Assembly (NCBI RefSeq): GCF_018860975.1
Contig: NZ_JAHKQI010000008.1
Location: 597,635 to 661,634 of the forward strand
Direction of reading: 5' to 3'
From: Lentibacter algarum
GTDB taxonomy: Bacteria > Pseudomonadota > Alphaproteobacteria > Rhodobacterales > Rhodobacteraceae
Length of the DNA stretch: 64,000 bases
The notes below the pieces were generated by a model. That model was given only the letters and a program-made list of their open reading frames with translations. It ran no database searches and was not told the origin of the DNA. Each line of letters begins with the position of its first letter. The first letter of the stretch is position 1. The position numbers and the translations under genes were made by a program. Below are positions 53,337 to 62,674 of this stretch, in pieces.

Positions 53337-54635
53337 ATGAATTTCTTGCAGAACACGGCCCTTGGCCTCACGCTTGGCATGGCCGCATCATCATTTGCAT
53401 TGGCCGATGATCATGCGAAAGAACTGACAATCGCGATCGTCAACAACGGTCACATGATCAACATGCAAAAAGTTGCTGAAGCTTACACGGCTGAAACCGG
53501 CGTTGCGCTGAACTGGGTCTCACTTGAAGAAGGCGTTCTGCGCGAGCAGGTCACGTCGGACACAGCGACTGGCGGCGGCCAGTATGACATCATCAACATC
53601 GGCATGCAGGAAGCGCCTATCTGGGGTGCCGCAGGCTGGGTCGAGCCGCTGAAATTCGGCGCCGACTACGATGTTGAAGACATCCTGCCAGCCATGCGCG
53701 AAGGCCTCTCACATGAAGGCACGCTCTATGCTGCGCCTTTCTACGGTGAGTCCTCGATGGTCATGTATCGCAAAGACCTGACAGATGCCGCTGGCGTGAC
53801 AATCGCTGACAACGACAGCTGGGACAACGTGAAGGCGGCTGCGGCTGCGATGCACGATCCTGACAACGGTGTTTACGGTGCTTGCCTTCGTGGCAAGCCC
53901 GGTTGGGGCGACAACATGGCCTTCATCACGACTGTGGTGAACTCCTTTGGCGGCGCATGGTTTGACAAAGACATGAAGCCCGCGCTCGACAGCGCCGAGT
54001 GGAAAGCCGCGATCAACTTCTATGTTGATCTGCTCGGAAACTACGGCCCTCCCGGCTCGGAAGGCAACTCGTTCAACGAGATCCTCGCGCTTTACAACGA
54101 AGGCAAATGTGGCCTGTGGATCGACGCCACAATCGCGGCCTCCTTCCTTGAAGTTGACGGCGTGGCCTACGCCCAGTCGCCAAACGCAGGCAACCCTGTC
54201 GGCGCAAACTGGCTTTGGGCTTGGGCGATGGCCATTCCTGCCGGATCACCCAACGCGCAAGAGGCTTCAAAGTTCATCGAATGGGCAACCTCTAAAGACT
54301 ACGTTCAGGCCGTTGGCAACCACCCCGACTTCGGCTGGGGCTCGGTTCCAACCGGTCAGCGCGCGTCAACATATGCGATCCCCGAGTTCAAAGCCGCTGC
54401 GGCCTTCGCAGACGCTGAAATGGCTGCGATCAACTCTGCCGCACCCGGCGCAACAGACCTGAAGCCATATGTCGGCGTTCAGTTTGCTGCGATCCCCGAG
54501 TTCCCGGAAGTTGGCTCAGCTGTGGCACAGGAAATGGCTGCGGCCTTGTCTGGTGCCAAATCGGTTGATGACGCTCTAGCTGCGGCTCAGGAAGCCGCGC
54601 TGTCGATCATGACCGAAGCAGGTTATTACGAGTAG
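53337..54635 (+). CDS. smoE: polyol ABC transporter substrate-binding protein
   Basis: The 432-residue periplasmic protein has a signal peptide (MNFLQNTALGLTLGMAASSF...ALADD). It follows the extracellular solute-binding family 1 pattern: TIAIVNNGHMINMQKVAEAY, YDIINIGMQEAPIWGAAGWV, and FYGESSMVMYRKDL near 137-150. SmoE-like proteins bind sorbitol or mannitol. Downstream permeases, an ATPase, a mannitol-type dehydrogenase and a fructokinase support a hexitol substrate. The AGGAG site is strong. A stable hairpin after the stop may keep this mRNA segment abundant. Confidence 0.88.
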   Translation: MNFLQNTALGLTLGMAASSFALADDHAKELTIAIVNNGHMINMQKVAEAYTAETGVALNWVSLEEGVLREQVTSDTATGGGQYDIINIGMQEAPIWGAAGWVEPLKFGADYDVEDILPAMREGLSHEGTLYAAPFYGESSMVMYRKDLTDAAGVTIADNDSWDNVKAAAAAMHDPDNGVYGACLRGKPGWGDNMAFITTVVNSFGGAWFDKDMKPALDSAEWKAAINFYVDLLGNYGPPGSEGNSFNEILALYNEGKCGLWIDATIAASFLEVDGVAYAQSPNAGNPVGANWLWAWAMAIPAGSPNAQEASKFIEWATSKDYVQAVGNHPDFGWGSVPTGQRASTYAIPEFKAAAAFADAEMAAINSAAPGATDLKPYVGVQFAAIPEFPEVGSAVAQEMAAALSGAKSVDDALAAAQEAALSIMTEAGYYE

Positions 54636-54645
54636 CCTTTTTATC

Positions 54646-54674
54646 GGAGAGATCCGGCTCAGTCGGGTCTCTCC
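54646..54674 (+). terminator. intercistronic hairpin after the binding-protein gene
   Basis: GGAGAGATCCG and CGGGTCTCTCC form an 11-bp stem with one G-U pair and a 7-base loop, followed by ACCTATTTTCTG. Between a binding-protein gene and its permease genes, such a hairpin usually acts as a partial terminator or mRNA stabiliser that raises binding-protein levels. Confidence 0.75.
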
Positions 54675-54791
54675 ACCTATTTTCTGCCTGTCGCTTGCAC
54701 ATCTGTGCCCAAATAGCGACACTCAAAACCTCATTCACCACCTCACCCGCTAGGGCAACACGCAACCATCGTTTTGCTTGGAGGATAGATT

Positions 54792-55730
54792 ATGTCTGAC
54801 AGAAAGCTGCCCCGGCTCTTGCAAACACCAGCGGTTCTGCTGCTTCTGGTTTGGATGCTGGTCCCCCTCGGGATGACCTTGTATTTTTCGTTCATCCGCT
54901 ATGTGCTCAACAACCTGCGCCGCCCTGAGTGGACAACACCGAGCCCAAGCAACTGGCGTGGATTTGGCAATTACGAGTTTGTTCTCAACTCGAAAGACTT
55001 CCTGCTCGCGATCCAGAACAGCTTGTTCATCGTTTGCAGTATCTTGTTCCTCACCATCATTCTGGGAATCCTGATTGCGGTTCTGATCAACAAAAGCTTT
55101 CCCGGGCAAGGCATTGTGCGGGTTCTGCTGATCTCGCCGTTTTTCGTTATGCCCGCGGTGAATGCCGTGCTCTGGATCAACATGATCCTTGATCCGGTGC
55201 TTGGCTTGCAAGGGATCGCCGTTGCCGGACTGAACGACCTCATCGAAGGCTTGAGGCAAATGCCCGTTTTGGGCGGATTCTTCTCGCTATGGCCCCAGTT
55301 CGAGCCGATCTCGTTTCGCGCCACGCAAACTTCAGCCATTGCGGTTATCATGATGGTGACATGGCAATGGACACCCTTTGCGGTTCTTATTCTTATGACC
55401 TCGCTGCAATCGGAAGATCAGCAGCAAAAGGAAGCCGCCGTACTGGATGGCGCAAGCACCTGGTCACAGTTTCGCTTTCTCACCCTGCCGCATCTGGGCC
55501 GCCCGATCGCGATTGTGGTGATGATCCAGGCAATCTTTCACCTTTCACTCTATGCCGAGATCGAAATTGTCAGCCGCGGCAACGGCAACAAGAACCTGCC
55601 CTACCTGATCGGTGAGTTTGCCAACAACAACATCGGCGCCGCCAGCGCCACGGGCATCTTCGCCGTAATCCTCGCCAACATCGTCGCGATCTTCCTGCTG
55701 CGCATGGTTGGCAAGACCTTGATGGAATAG
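54792..55730 (+). CDS. smoF: polyol ABC transporter permease
   Basis: The 312-residue permease has six hydrophobic segments. The first is LLQTPAVLLLLVWMLVPLGM near 9-28. DQQQKEAAVLDGASTWSQFR near 213-232 is the EAA loop that contacts the ATPase, and it fits the MalF-type group. It starts after GCTTGGAGG. The second permease gene follows 11 bases later. Substrate assignment rests on the operon. Confidence 0.9.
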   Translation: MSDRKLPRLLQTPAVLLLLVWMLVPLGMTLYFSFIRYVLNNLRRPEWTTPSPSNWRGFGNYEFVLNSKDFLLAIQNSLFIVCSILFLTIILGILIAVLINKSFPGQGIVRVLLISPFFVMPAVNAVLWINMILDPVLGLQGIAVAGLNDLIEGLRQMPVLGGFFSLWPQFEPISFRATQTSAIAVIMMVTWQWTPFAVLILMTSLQSEDQQQKEAAVLDGASTWSQFRFLTLPHLGRPIAIVVMIQAIFHLSLYAEIEIVSRGNGNKNLPYLIGEFANNNIGAASATGIFAVILANIVAIFLLRMVGKTLME

Positions 55731-55741
55731 GAGCGCAAATC

Positions 55742-56575
55742 ATGGCAATCGTTGCACAATCCTCAAAGGTCAGCCGATATGGCCGTCCCGTCTTGGCATG
55801 GGGTGTCGGGCTGTTGTTCTTCTTCCCGATCTTCTGGATGGTTTTGACCAGCTTCAAAACCGACGCCGACGCGGTGAAGCCCGAGCACCTGATCTTCTTC
55901 ACGCCGACGCTTGAGAACTATCTCAACATGACGGAAAACTACGACTACTGGCGCTTTGCCCGCAATTCGGTGATCACCGCCGTTTCGGCCACGATCTTCA
56001 CGCTTTTCGTCAGCATCCCCGCGGCCTATGCGATGGCATTTAACCCAAGTCGTCACACCAAAGACGTGCTGATGTGGATGCTCTCAACCAAGATGCTTCC
56101 GGCCGCCGCTGTGCTGTATCCGATGATCTTTCTCGCCAAGGGTATCGGGCTCTATGACACGCATATTCTGGTCATCACGGTGCTCAGCTTGATCAACTTG
56201 CCAATCGCGGTCTGGATGCTCTTCACCTACTTCAAAGAGATCCCCAAGGACATCATCGAAGCGGGGAAGATGGATGGCGTCAACACATGGGGCGAGATCA
56301 AGGAGATACTCATCCCGCTGGCTTGGGGCGGCATCGCCTCGACGGCCCTGCTGGTCTTCATCTTCTGCTGGAACGAGGCCTACTGGACTGTCCGCCTCAC
56401 AACCATCGACGCGGCGACGCTTTCAAAGCTCATCGAAGGCAACCGCGCGCCTGAAGGGCTGTTCTTTGGCCGCCTCTCCGCCGTCTCAACAGCCGCCGTC
56501 GGGCCGATCGTGGTGCTTGGCTGGTTTTGTCAGAAACAACTTGTCCAAGGCTTGACCTTTGGCGCCGTAAAATAG
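55742..56575 (+). CDS. smoG: polyol ABC transporter permease
   Basis: The 277-residue MalG-type permease has six hydrophobic segments. YFKEIPKDIIEAGKMDGVNT near 163-182 is the EAA loop. It forms the transmembrane pore with the 54792-55730 product. The gene is followed nine bases later by the ATPase gene, with a GGGAAA element between them. Confidence 0.9.
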   Translation: MAIVAQSSKVSRYGRPVLAWGVGLLFFFPIFWMVLTSFKTDADAVKPEHLIFFTPTLENYLNMTENYDYWRFARNSVITAVSATIFTLFVSIPAAYAMAFNPSRHTKDVLMWMLSTKMLPAAAVLYPMIFLAKGIGLYDTHILVITVLSLINLPIAVWMLFTYFKEIPKDIIEAGKMDGVNTWGEIKEILIPLAWGGIASTALLVFIFCWNEAYWTVRLTTIDAATLSKLIEGNRAPEGLFFGRLSAVSTAAVGPIVVLGWFCQKQLVQGLTFGAVK

Positions 56576-56584
56576 GGAAATATC

Positions 56585-57589
56585 ATGGGACGTATTGTGC
56601 TTGATCAAGTCTCCAAAAGTTTTGGCGATGTTGAGGTTATTCCGCCGCTTAATCTGACCATCGAAGACGGTGAGTTTGCAGTCTTCGTCGGCCCCTCGGG
56701 CTGCGGCAAGTCAACGCTGTTGCGGATGATTGCAGGTCTGGAAGAGCTGACCTCTGGCAGCATCGCGATTGACGACCAAGACGTCACAGCCGTGCCCCCT
56801 TCCAAGCGGGGGTTGGCGATGGTGTTTCAGTCATATGCGCTCTACCCGCATATGACGGTGCGCAAAAACATCGGCTTCCCTTTGCGGATGGAAAAGATGC
56901 CTCAGGCCGAGATCGACAAGCGTGTCGAGGCCGCCGCCTTGTCGTTGAACCTAACCGACTATCTTGACCGCAAACCAGGTCAGCTTTCGGGCGGTCAACG
57001 TCAACGTGTTGCCATTGGCCGTGCCATTGTCCGTGATCCTTCCGCCTTCCTGTTTGACGAGCCGCTCTCAAACCTTGATGCCGCCCTGCGTGTTGGAATG
57101 CGGCTTGAGATCAGTGAAATGCACGAGCGCATGAAAACCACGATGATCTATGTGACCCATGACCAGGTTGAAGCCATGACCATGGCCAACAAAATCGTGG
57201 TGCTGCAAGCCGGCGTGATCGAGCAGATCGGCTCGCCGCTTGACCTCTATCACAAGCCGCAAAACGTGTTTGTCGCAGGCTTCATCGGCTCGCCCAAGAT
57301 GAACATTTTCTCCGGTCCCGAAGCCGAAAAATTCGGTGCGCATACCATCGGCATTCGCCCCGAGCACACCGATGTCAGCATGACAAGCGGCACCTGGATA
57401 GGGCGCGTTGGCGTCGCTGAACATCTGGGGTCTGACACGTTTATCCACGTTCACGACACGGGTCTTGCCGGCATGATCACAGTGCGCATCACCGGCGATG
57501 TCTCGGTCAAACATGGCGATACGATCTATCTAACCCCGCAAGCGGAACAAATTCACAAGTTTGACGCCGCCGGAATGCGGATCGAGTGA
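56585..57589 (+). CDS. smoK: polyol ABC transporter ATPase
   Basis: The 334-residue ATPase has Walker [17 protein letters not shown] near 38-53, the signature [16 protein letters not shown] near 135-150, and Walker [13 protein letters not shown] with the H-loop VTHD. The MalK-like C-terminal regulatory domain begins around residue 240 ([13 protein letters not shown]). It energises the two permeases encoded just upstream. The dehydrogenase gene follows 78 bases downstream. Confidence 0.93.
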   Translation: MGRIVLDQVSKSFGDVEVIPPLNLTIEDGEFAVFVGPSGCGKSTLLRMIAGLEELTSGSIAIDDQDVTAVPPSKRGLAMVFQSYALYPHMTVRKNIGFPLRMEKMPQAEIDKRVEAAALSLNLTDYLDRKPGQLSGGQRQRVAIGRAIVRDPSAFLFDEPLSNLDAALRVGMRLEISEMHERMKTTMIYVTHDQVEAMTMANKIVVLQAGVIEQIGSPLDLYHKPQNVFVAGFIGSPKMNIFSGPEAEKFGAHTIGIRPEHTDVSMTSGTWIGRVGVAEHLGSDTFIHVHDTGLAGMITVRITGDVSVKHGDTIYLTPQAEQIHKFDAAGMRIE

Positions 57590-57667
57590 AGACACCAAAG
57601 CGGGCGACACAGTCGAGGCAAGACACCGGATAAGACCATGAGAGACCTGCGGCAGGGACCTAAACTT

Positions 57668-59134
57668 ATGAAACTGAACAATGCGACACTGAGCGATTTG
57701 CCAGAGGCCATCTTGCGCCCGCGCTATGACAGAGCGGGTCTGAAAGCAGGCATTGTTCACATCGGTCTTGGCAATTTTCACCGGGCGCATCAAGCTTGGT
57801 ATTTGCACCGTCTGATGCAACAAGGCGAAGCGCTTGATTGGGCGATCATTGGCGCTGGTGTAAGGCCCTATGACGCCGACATGCGAGAAAAGCTTCTCTC
57901 GCAGGATTGCCTGACAACTCTAATTGCACTCGACCCCTCGTCATCCTCCGTCGAGGTGACCGGCTCGATGATCGACTATTTGCCAATAGAAGAAAACAAC
58001 AACACCTTGATCCAAAGGATGGCGCAACCAGACATTCGCATTGTGGCACTGACCGTGACGGAGGGCGGGTATTTCATTGACCCCGCCACCAAGGAACTTC
58101 ACGCGGCCCACCCCGACATTGTGCATGACAGCCAACATCCGACAGTGCCCCGAACGGCCTTCGGTGCGATCATCGCGGCCCTACGTCTGCGCCGCGACAC
58201 CGATGCGGGCCCCTTCACCTGCCAATGCTGTGACAACTTGCTTGGCAATGGCAATGTGCTGCGCAAAACGGTGGTGTCTTTGGCCCGTCTGTCTGATCCG
58301 GATCTGGCAAGCTGGATTGATGCCAACTGCAGCTTTCCCAACGCGATGGTTGACAGCATCGTTCCGGCGACTGGCCCGAATGAGTTGGCTCTGGTGCAAC
58401 AGTTGGGCATTGATGATCAGGCCCCTGTGACCCACGAGAAGTTCCGCCAATGGGTGATCGAAGACGACTTCTGCGCCGGGCGACCTGACTGGGACAAGGT
58501 CGGCGCGACATTCACCGACAAAGTCCACGACTATGAAGCGATGAAAATTCGCATCCTGAATGGTGGGCATCAGGTGATCGCCACACCAGCCGAGGTTCTC
58601 TCGGTCAAGACCATCGCGGAAGGTGTAGAGCACGATCTCATCGGTCGGCTGTTCCTCAAAGTTGCCTCCGAAGAGATAGCGCCACTCGTGAACCCTGTCT
58701 TGGGCATGACACCGGCGGAGTATGTCACTTTGATCCATGGCCGGTTCTCGAACCCGCAGATTGTCGACACCACGCGCCGTGTTGCCTTTGACGGATCCTC
58801 GCGCCATCCCGGCTTTGTGATACCTTCCATTCTCGATGGCTTGGCAAAAGGCACACCGCTCCAAGGCCTCGCCCTTGTCGAGGCCGCCTGGGCAAGAATG
58901 TGTTACGGCAGCCGTGAAGATGGCAGCACCATCGAACCCAATGACCCCAATTGGGCGCAGTTGAATGCGACAGCCATTGCGGCGCGAGAGGACTCAAAAG
59001 TCTGGCTTGAGATGCGCCAGATATATGGCAATCTGGCAGAAGAGCCGAAGTTCGCGGCCCCTTTCAAAGCATGGCTCGACCTGATCTGGGCCGAAGGCCT
59101 TGAACAGGCGATTGCCACCTACCTGAGCGCCTAG
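57668..59134 (+). CDS. mtlK: mannitol 2-dehydrogenase (long-chain polyol dehydrogenase)
   Basis: This NAD-dependent enzyme oxidises mannitol to fructose. The 488-residue product has IVHIGLGNFHRAHQAWYLH near 28-46, the Rossmann and polyol dehydrogenase signature, and KIRILNGGHQVIATPAEVLS near 290-309, which includes the catalytic-region K and N of this family. I chose ATG 57668 (MKLNNATLSDLPEAILRP), which fits family starts; an in-frame ATG at 57638 would add ten residues. The fructose product would be handled by the fructokinase gene downstream. Confidence 0.92.
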   Translation: MKLNNATLSDLPEAILRPRYDRAGLKAGIVHIGLGNFHRAHQAWYLHRLMQQGEALDWAIIGAGVRPYDADMREKLLSQDCLTTLIALDPSSSSVEVTGSMIDYLPIEENNNTLIQRMAQPDIRIVALTVTEGGYFIDPATKELHAAHPDIVHDSQHPTVPRTAFGAIIAALRLRRDTDAGPFTCQCCDNLLGNGNVLRKTVVSLARLSDPDLASWIDANCSFPNAMVDSIVPATGPNELALVQQLGIDDQAPVTHEKFRQWVIEDDFCAGRPDWDKVGATFTDKVHDYEAMKIRILNGGHQVIATPAEVLSVKTIAEGVEHDLIGRLFLKVASEEIAPLVNPVLGMTPAEYVTLIHGRFSNPQIVDTTRRVAFDGSSRHPGFVIPSILDGLAKGTPLQGLALVEAAWARMCYGSREDGSTIEPNDPNWAQLNATAIAAREDSKVWLEMRQIYGNLAEEPKFAAPFKAWLDLIWAEGLEQAIATYLSA

Positions 59135-59173
59135 GCCCGTTTGAGGTGACAGAACCATTTGTGCGAAACGGGC
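59135..59173. terminator. inverted repeat between mtlK and the fructokinase gene
   Basis: GCCCGTTT (59135-59142) and AAACGGGC (59166-59173) are perfect 8-bp complements with a 23-base loop, followed by TTTGCCC. A partial terminator or mRNA-stabilising stem is likely. Confidence 0.5.
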
Positions 59174-59204
59174 TTTGCCCAAACTTGGAAGTTGAGAGAT
59201 TCGA

Positions 59205-60131
59205 ATGATCTTATGCTGTGGTGAGGCGTTGATAGATATGATTCCGGAGCCGACGCTTTCCGGTGTAGATGGATTTGTACCCAGAGCTGGCGGGGCGATA
59301 TTCAATACCGCCATCGGACTGGGGCGGCTGACGTGTCGCGTGGGTTTGCTAAGCGGCATCTCGACGGACATGTTTGGCCAACAACTGATCGCAGAGCTCG
59401 CGGCGAGTCATGTGGATACCAGCGCTGTTGTTCGTTCAGACCGCCCGACCACATTGGCATTTTTGACGTTGAACGAAGGTCAGGCGTCATACGCGTTCTT
59501 TGATGAAAACTCTGCTGGCCGAATGATCACCGAACAGGAATTCCCCGATGATATCGACGGTGTTGATGCGCTGTTTTTTGGCGGTATCAGCCTGGCTTGC
59601 GAACCGGCTGCGGAAGCCTACCGAAAATTTGCGCAAACCCATGAACGCGATTGTGTCGTGATGGTTGACCCAAACATCCGACCCGGCTTCATCTCGGACG
59701 AAAACGTGTTTCGCAACCGGTTGGCACAGATGTTTATGCTGGCAGATATTGTCAAAGTTTCCGAGGAAGACTTGGATTGGATCTTCCCGAATGTGGAGCC
59801 GCGCGAAGACAAGATCGCAAAGCTGCAAGCCTTGGGGCCCTCTGTCGTTATCCTGACTTTGGGCAGTCAGGGAGCCGAAGCATGGATAGATGGCGGGACA
59901 TCCGTGTCTGTCTCAAGCCGCAAGGTTCCGGTCGTTGATACGGTGGGCGCGGGAGACACATTCAATGCCGGCGTGCTTGCGTATTTGTCAGAAGCGAGCT
60001 TGCTAACCAAAGCAACAATCGGCTCGATTGCAAAAGCTGATATCGCGGCGGCTATGGAATTCGGCGCCCGCGTCGCAGCCGTCAATGTCAGCCGTGCAGG
60101 TGCGGCCCCCCCGTGGCGCCACGAAATCTGA
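59205..60131 (+). CDS. PfkB family carbohydrate kinase, probable fructokinase
   Basis: The 308-residue product begins MILCCGEALIDMIPEP and has FVPRAGGAIFNTAIGLGRL, the sugar-binding Gly-Gly region. VDTVGAGDTFNAGVLAYL near 247-264 is the PfkB signature with the catalytic Asp of GAGD. Given the mannitol dehydrogenase upstream it likely phosphorylates fructose to fructose-6-phosphate, linking the operon to glycolysis. It is the last gene of the polyol operon. Confidence 0.88.
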   Translation: MILCCGEALIDMIPEPTLSGVDGFVPRAGGAIFNTAIGLGRLTCRVGLLSGISTDMFGQQLIAELAASHVDTSAVVRSDRPTTLAFLTLNEGQASYAFFDENSAGRMITEQEFPDDIDGVDALFFGGISLACEPAAEAYRKFAQTHERDCVVMVDPNIRPGFISDENVFRNRLAQMFMLADIVKVSEEDLDWIFPNVEPREDKIAKLQALGPSVVILTLGSQGAEAWIDGGTSVSVSSRKVPVVDTVGAGDTFNAGVLAYLSEASLLTKATIGSIAKADIAAAMEFGARVAAVNVSRAGAAPPWRHEI

Positions 60132-60144
60132 CAAGGGGTTTCAC

Positions 60145-60200
60145 CGGCATAGCGGCACGGCGGCATAGCGGCACGGCGGCACAGCGGTACGGCGGCATAC
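60145..60200. repeat. 16-bp tandem repeat with an 8-bp sub-unit
   Basis: CGGCATAGCGGCACGG occurs at 60145-60160 and 60161-60176, then a variant CGGCACAGCGGTACGG at 60177-60192 and a partial CGGCATAC. The 8-base unit CGGCAYRG repeats about seven times. It lies between the convergent fructokinase and dioxygenase genes. Confidence 0.85.
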
Positions 60201-60302
60201 AATCTTACGCTGTTGGGCCTAAACCCGCCATTCGCCGCTCAGCGCAGCCAGTGTCCGTGCGTCTCACTTCAAACACTGCGCGTAAGCAAGCCCCTTCACA
60301 AC

Positions 60303-61145
60303 TCAGTCAATAAAGCTATCGCCGCGTTGCCCTGCGCGCGCGTGGTGGATCGGCAGCGTGCGCCCATAAAGCTGCTCGGTGCGCTCGACGCTGCCGACCA
60401 TGTTGGCCTCTTCCACATAAGAGAAGATCGCCACATAGCGGCGGCGCGCGCCCTTAAGCGGCGCAACTCGGTGCAACGAATATCGCCCCCGAAACAGCTG
60501 CAGGTCACCGGGTTCCAGCTCAAGCACCGTCACCTTGTCGGATGTCCCCGCCAGCACCTTTGAAACTTCTTCAAAGTTCTCGTCATCCTCGCGAATGCCC
60601 GGCGCATACTCAAACGCGCCGCCCTCTTCGGCGTTCTGAATGGCGAGCGTCACGGTGAAGTTGTTGGTGTCAAAATGCCAGGGAAAGCCGTTGCCCTCGT
60701 CGGCCATGTTGACAATCACATCAGCCAGCGGATCAGCGTAGCGAAAGAACTTCTCTTCCTGCAAACAGTCCTGAATGAAGCTGTCGAAGCCGTCAAAGTC
60801 ATGCACCTTGCGCAACGCGCCATCACTGGCAAAGTTATCCGCCGGAATGAAGGCATTGGAACGCTCGTAAAACTGCCGCCGCGGGTCACTTTCGGGCAAG
60901 TCGGGGTTGTCCTGTGTAAAGTATGCATTGGTGCGACTAAACGAGCGGTGCCCCTGCTCGGCTACCCCGTCGGCCTCTGCCGTCAGCGCAGCAATACCCT
61001 TGGCAGTCAAAAAACCCTTGAGCACAGCGCAGCCGTCGCGCGCCAGTTTCTCTCGCACATCTGCCAGAACACGCGCCCGTGCCTCGCCATCCTGATGAAA
61101 AGGGTAGCTCTCAAGGTTGATAAGATCTGAACCGGAAATAGTCAT
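60303..61145 (-). CDS. phytanoyl-CoA dioxygenase/Fe(II)-2OG-like oxygenase
   Basis: The 280-residue product shows the facial triad of Fe(II)/2-oxoglutarate oxygenases: FPWHFDTNNFTVTLAIQN near 153-170 (H-x-D) and RGRYSLHRVAPLKGARRRYV near 218-237 (distal His and Arg). FYERSNAFIPADN and LELEPGDLQLF are also typical. The substrate is unknown; halogenase, amino-acid hydroxylase or lipid oxygenase would all fit. It converges on the fructokinase gene across a tandem repeat. rpiB, on the same strand, lies upstream. Confidence 0.8.
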   Translation of the reverse strand: MTISGSDLINLESYPFHQDGEARARVLADVREKLARDGCAVLKGFLTAKGIAALTAEADGVAEQGHRSFSRTNAYFTQDNPDLPESDPRRQFYERSNAFIPADNFASDGALRKVHDFDGFDSFIQDCLQEEKFFRYADPLADVIVNMADEGNGFPWHFDTNNFTVTLAIQNAEEGGAFEYAPGIREDDENFEEVSKVLAGTSDKVTVLELEPGDLQLFRGRYSLHRVAPLKGARRRYVAIFSYVEEANMVGSVERTEQLYGRTLPIHHARAGQRGDSFID

Positions 61146-61236
61146 AATCGCCTCCTCAGTTACAGGAAGCTTCGGGCAATTCTGGCGCTCAATCTGTGCT
61201 GTTCACGACATGGGTTCAGTCAAAAACCGCCACAAG

Positions 61237-61686
61237 CTAGCTCTCAATCGCGGTAATCATATCAACCCGCGTGGCGTGGCGCCCGCCTTCAAACTCGGCT
61301 GTCAGAAACGCCGTAACAACCTCAAGCGCGATCTCGACACCGACAACGCGCGCCCCGATTGACAGCATGTTGGCGTTGTTGTGCTCGCGGATCATCCGTG
61401 CCGAGAAGGTGTCACTGCACACACCGCAACGAATGCCCTCAACCTTGTTGGCCGCCATCATGATGCCCTGCCCCGTGCCACAAAGAATGACCCCCAAAGC
61501 GCAGTCACCTGAAGCTACAAGCCGCGCTGCTGCTTCGCCGTGTTTGGGGTAATGCGTGCTCTCGGGCGTGGTCGGGCCGATATCAACCGCCTCAAACCCG
61601 AGCTTGCCGATATGCGCGGCGATAAGACCGCGCAGCTCGATCGCGGCGTGATCACTTGAAAGGGCAATGCGTTTGTTGGCAGTCAT
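61237..61686 (-). CDS. rpiB: ribose-5-phosphate isomerase B
   Basis: RpiB interconverts ribose-5-phosphate and ribulose-5-phosphate. The 149-residue product starts MTANKRIALSSDHAAIELRG, with the conserved DHA. GVILCGTGQGIMMAANKVEG near 65-84 carries the active-site Cys and the Asn of the LacA/RpiB family. It starts at ATG 61686; a longer in-frame start overlaps the divergent TPM gene leader. It may also act on other aldoses. Confidence 0.93.
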   Translation of the reverse strand: MTANKRIALSSDHAAIELRGLIAAHIGKLGFEAVDIGPTTPESTHYPKHGEAAARLVASGDCALGVILCGTGQGIMMAANKVEGIRCGVCSDTFSARMIREHNNANMLSIGARVVGVEIALEVVTAFLTAEFEGGRHATRVDMITAIES

Positions 61687-61798
61687 GGCTGGCTCCGGCT
61701 GAAAGGGTTTGATGTCTGCCTGTCTGTCAAGTTCATACGCTCTTCGCAAGCACTCAAAGCTGGGCTATACAACCTCAGTACCAACGAGTGAGGCCAAA

Positions 61799-62653
61799 AT
61801 GCGTATTTTCCTTCAAACCCTGTTCTTTTTGTGCCTCAGCCTTCCTGCCCTTGCACAAGAACTCCCCGAGCGCCTCACGCCCTTCGTCAGCGACTACGCA
61901 GGCCTGCTCACGCCGGAGCAAAACGCCGAAATCACCGCACAGTTGCAAACTCTGCGCCGCAAGGACAACATCGCCATGAATGTGGTGATCATGAACAACC
62001 GCGCCGCCTATGGCAGTGATGCCAGCCTAGAGGCCTTCGCCACGCGGCTGTTTGACACCTGGGGCATCGGCGACGCCTCGCGCAACGAAGGCATCCTGTT
62101 TCTGGTTCTGCTGGAGGATCGCGAAACCCGCATCGAACTTGGGAAGTCATATGCCCACAGCTGGGACGGAACCGCCGCCCGTGTGCTTGACCGCGACGTG
62201 CTTCCGCATTTTAAGAACGGCGAATACGCCCGCGGGATCAGCGCCGGAACGGCCGAGATCATCGCGACAATCGCCCTGCCCCATAAGGCCGGAAGTGAAG
62301 CGCCCACGTCAAAACATGACTGGGTTGGTTTCCTCATCATGACGCTCATGTTCTCGGTCTTTGGCTTTATTTTCGTGCCGCTCTTGTTTGGCAAGCGCCT
62401 GCGCGACGGCTACACCCGCCTGTCTCGTTGCCCAAACTGCCGCAAACGCGGGTTGCACACGCAGCGTAAGACCAAGCGCAAACCAACCCGCCATAAGCGC
62501 GGTGAAAAGAGGCGCACTGTCTCCTGCGGGTATTGCGACTTTTCAGAAACTCAAAGCTGGTCAACTTCCTTTAGCTCCAGCAGTTCCTCCTCCAGCGGTT
62601 CCAGCTCCGGCGGCGGCTCCTCGGGTGGCGGCGGCGCATCAGGAAGCTGGTGA
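61799..62653 (+). CDS. TPM-domain membrane protein with zinc ribbon and Ser/Gly tail
   Basis: The 284-residue product has a signal peptide (MRIFLQTLFFLCLSLPALAQ) and a TPM domain (about 25-150; DYAGLLTPEQNAEITAQLQT, IELGKSYAHSWDG). A membrane segment lies at about 175-198. After it come four cysteines in zinc-ribbon spacing (CPNCRKRG...CGYC) separated by a basic stretch, then a Ser- and Gly-rich tail. TPM proteins are periplasmic and have been linked to respiratory-complex assembly and repair. Here the Zn ribbon and tail would be cytoplasmic. The start ATG 61799 has GTGAGG ahead of it. Confidence 0.8.
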   Translation: MRIFLQTLFFLCLSLPALAQELPERLTPFVSDYAGLLTPEQNAEITAQLQTLRRKDNIAMNVVIMNNRAAYGSDASLEAFATRLFDTWGIGDASRNEGILFLVLLEDRETRIELGKSYAHSWDGTAARVLDRDVLPHFKNGEYARGISAGTAEIIATIALPHKAGSEAPTSKHDWVGFLIMTLMFSVFGFIFVPLLFGKRLRDGYTRLSRCPNCRKRGLHTQRKTKRKPTRHKRGEKRRTVSCGYCDFSETQSWSTSFSSSSSSSSGSSSGGGSSGGGGASGSW

Positions 62654-62674
62654 TACTCTGAAAACGACAGAATG

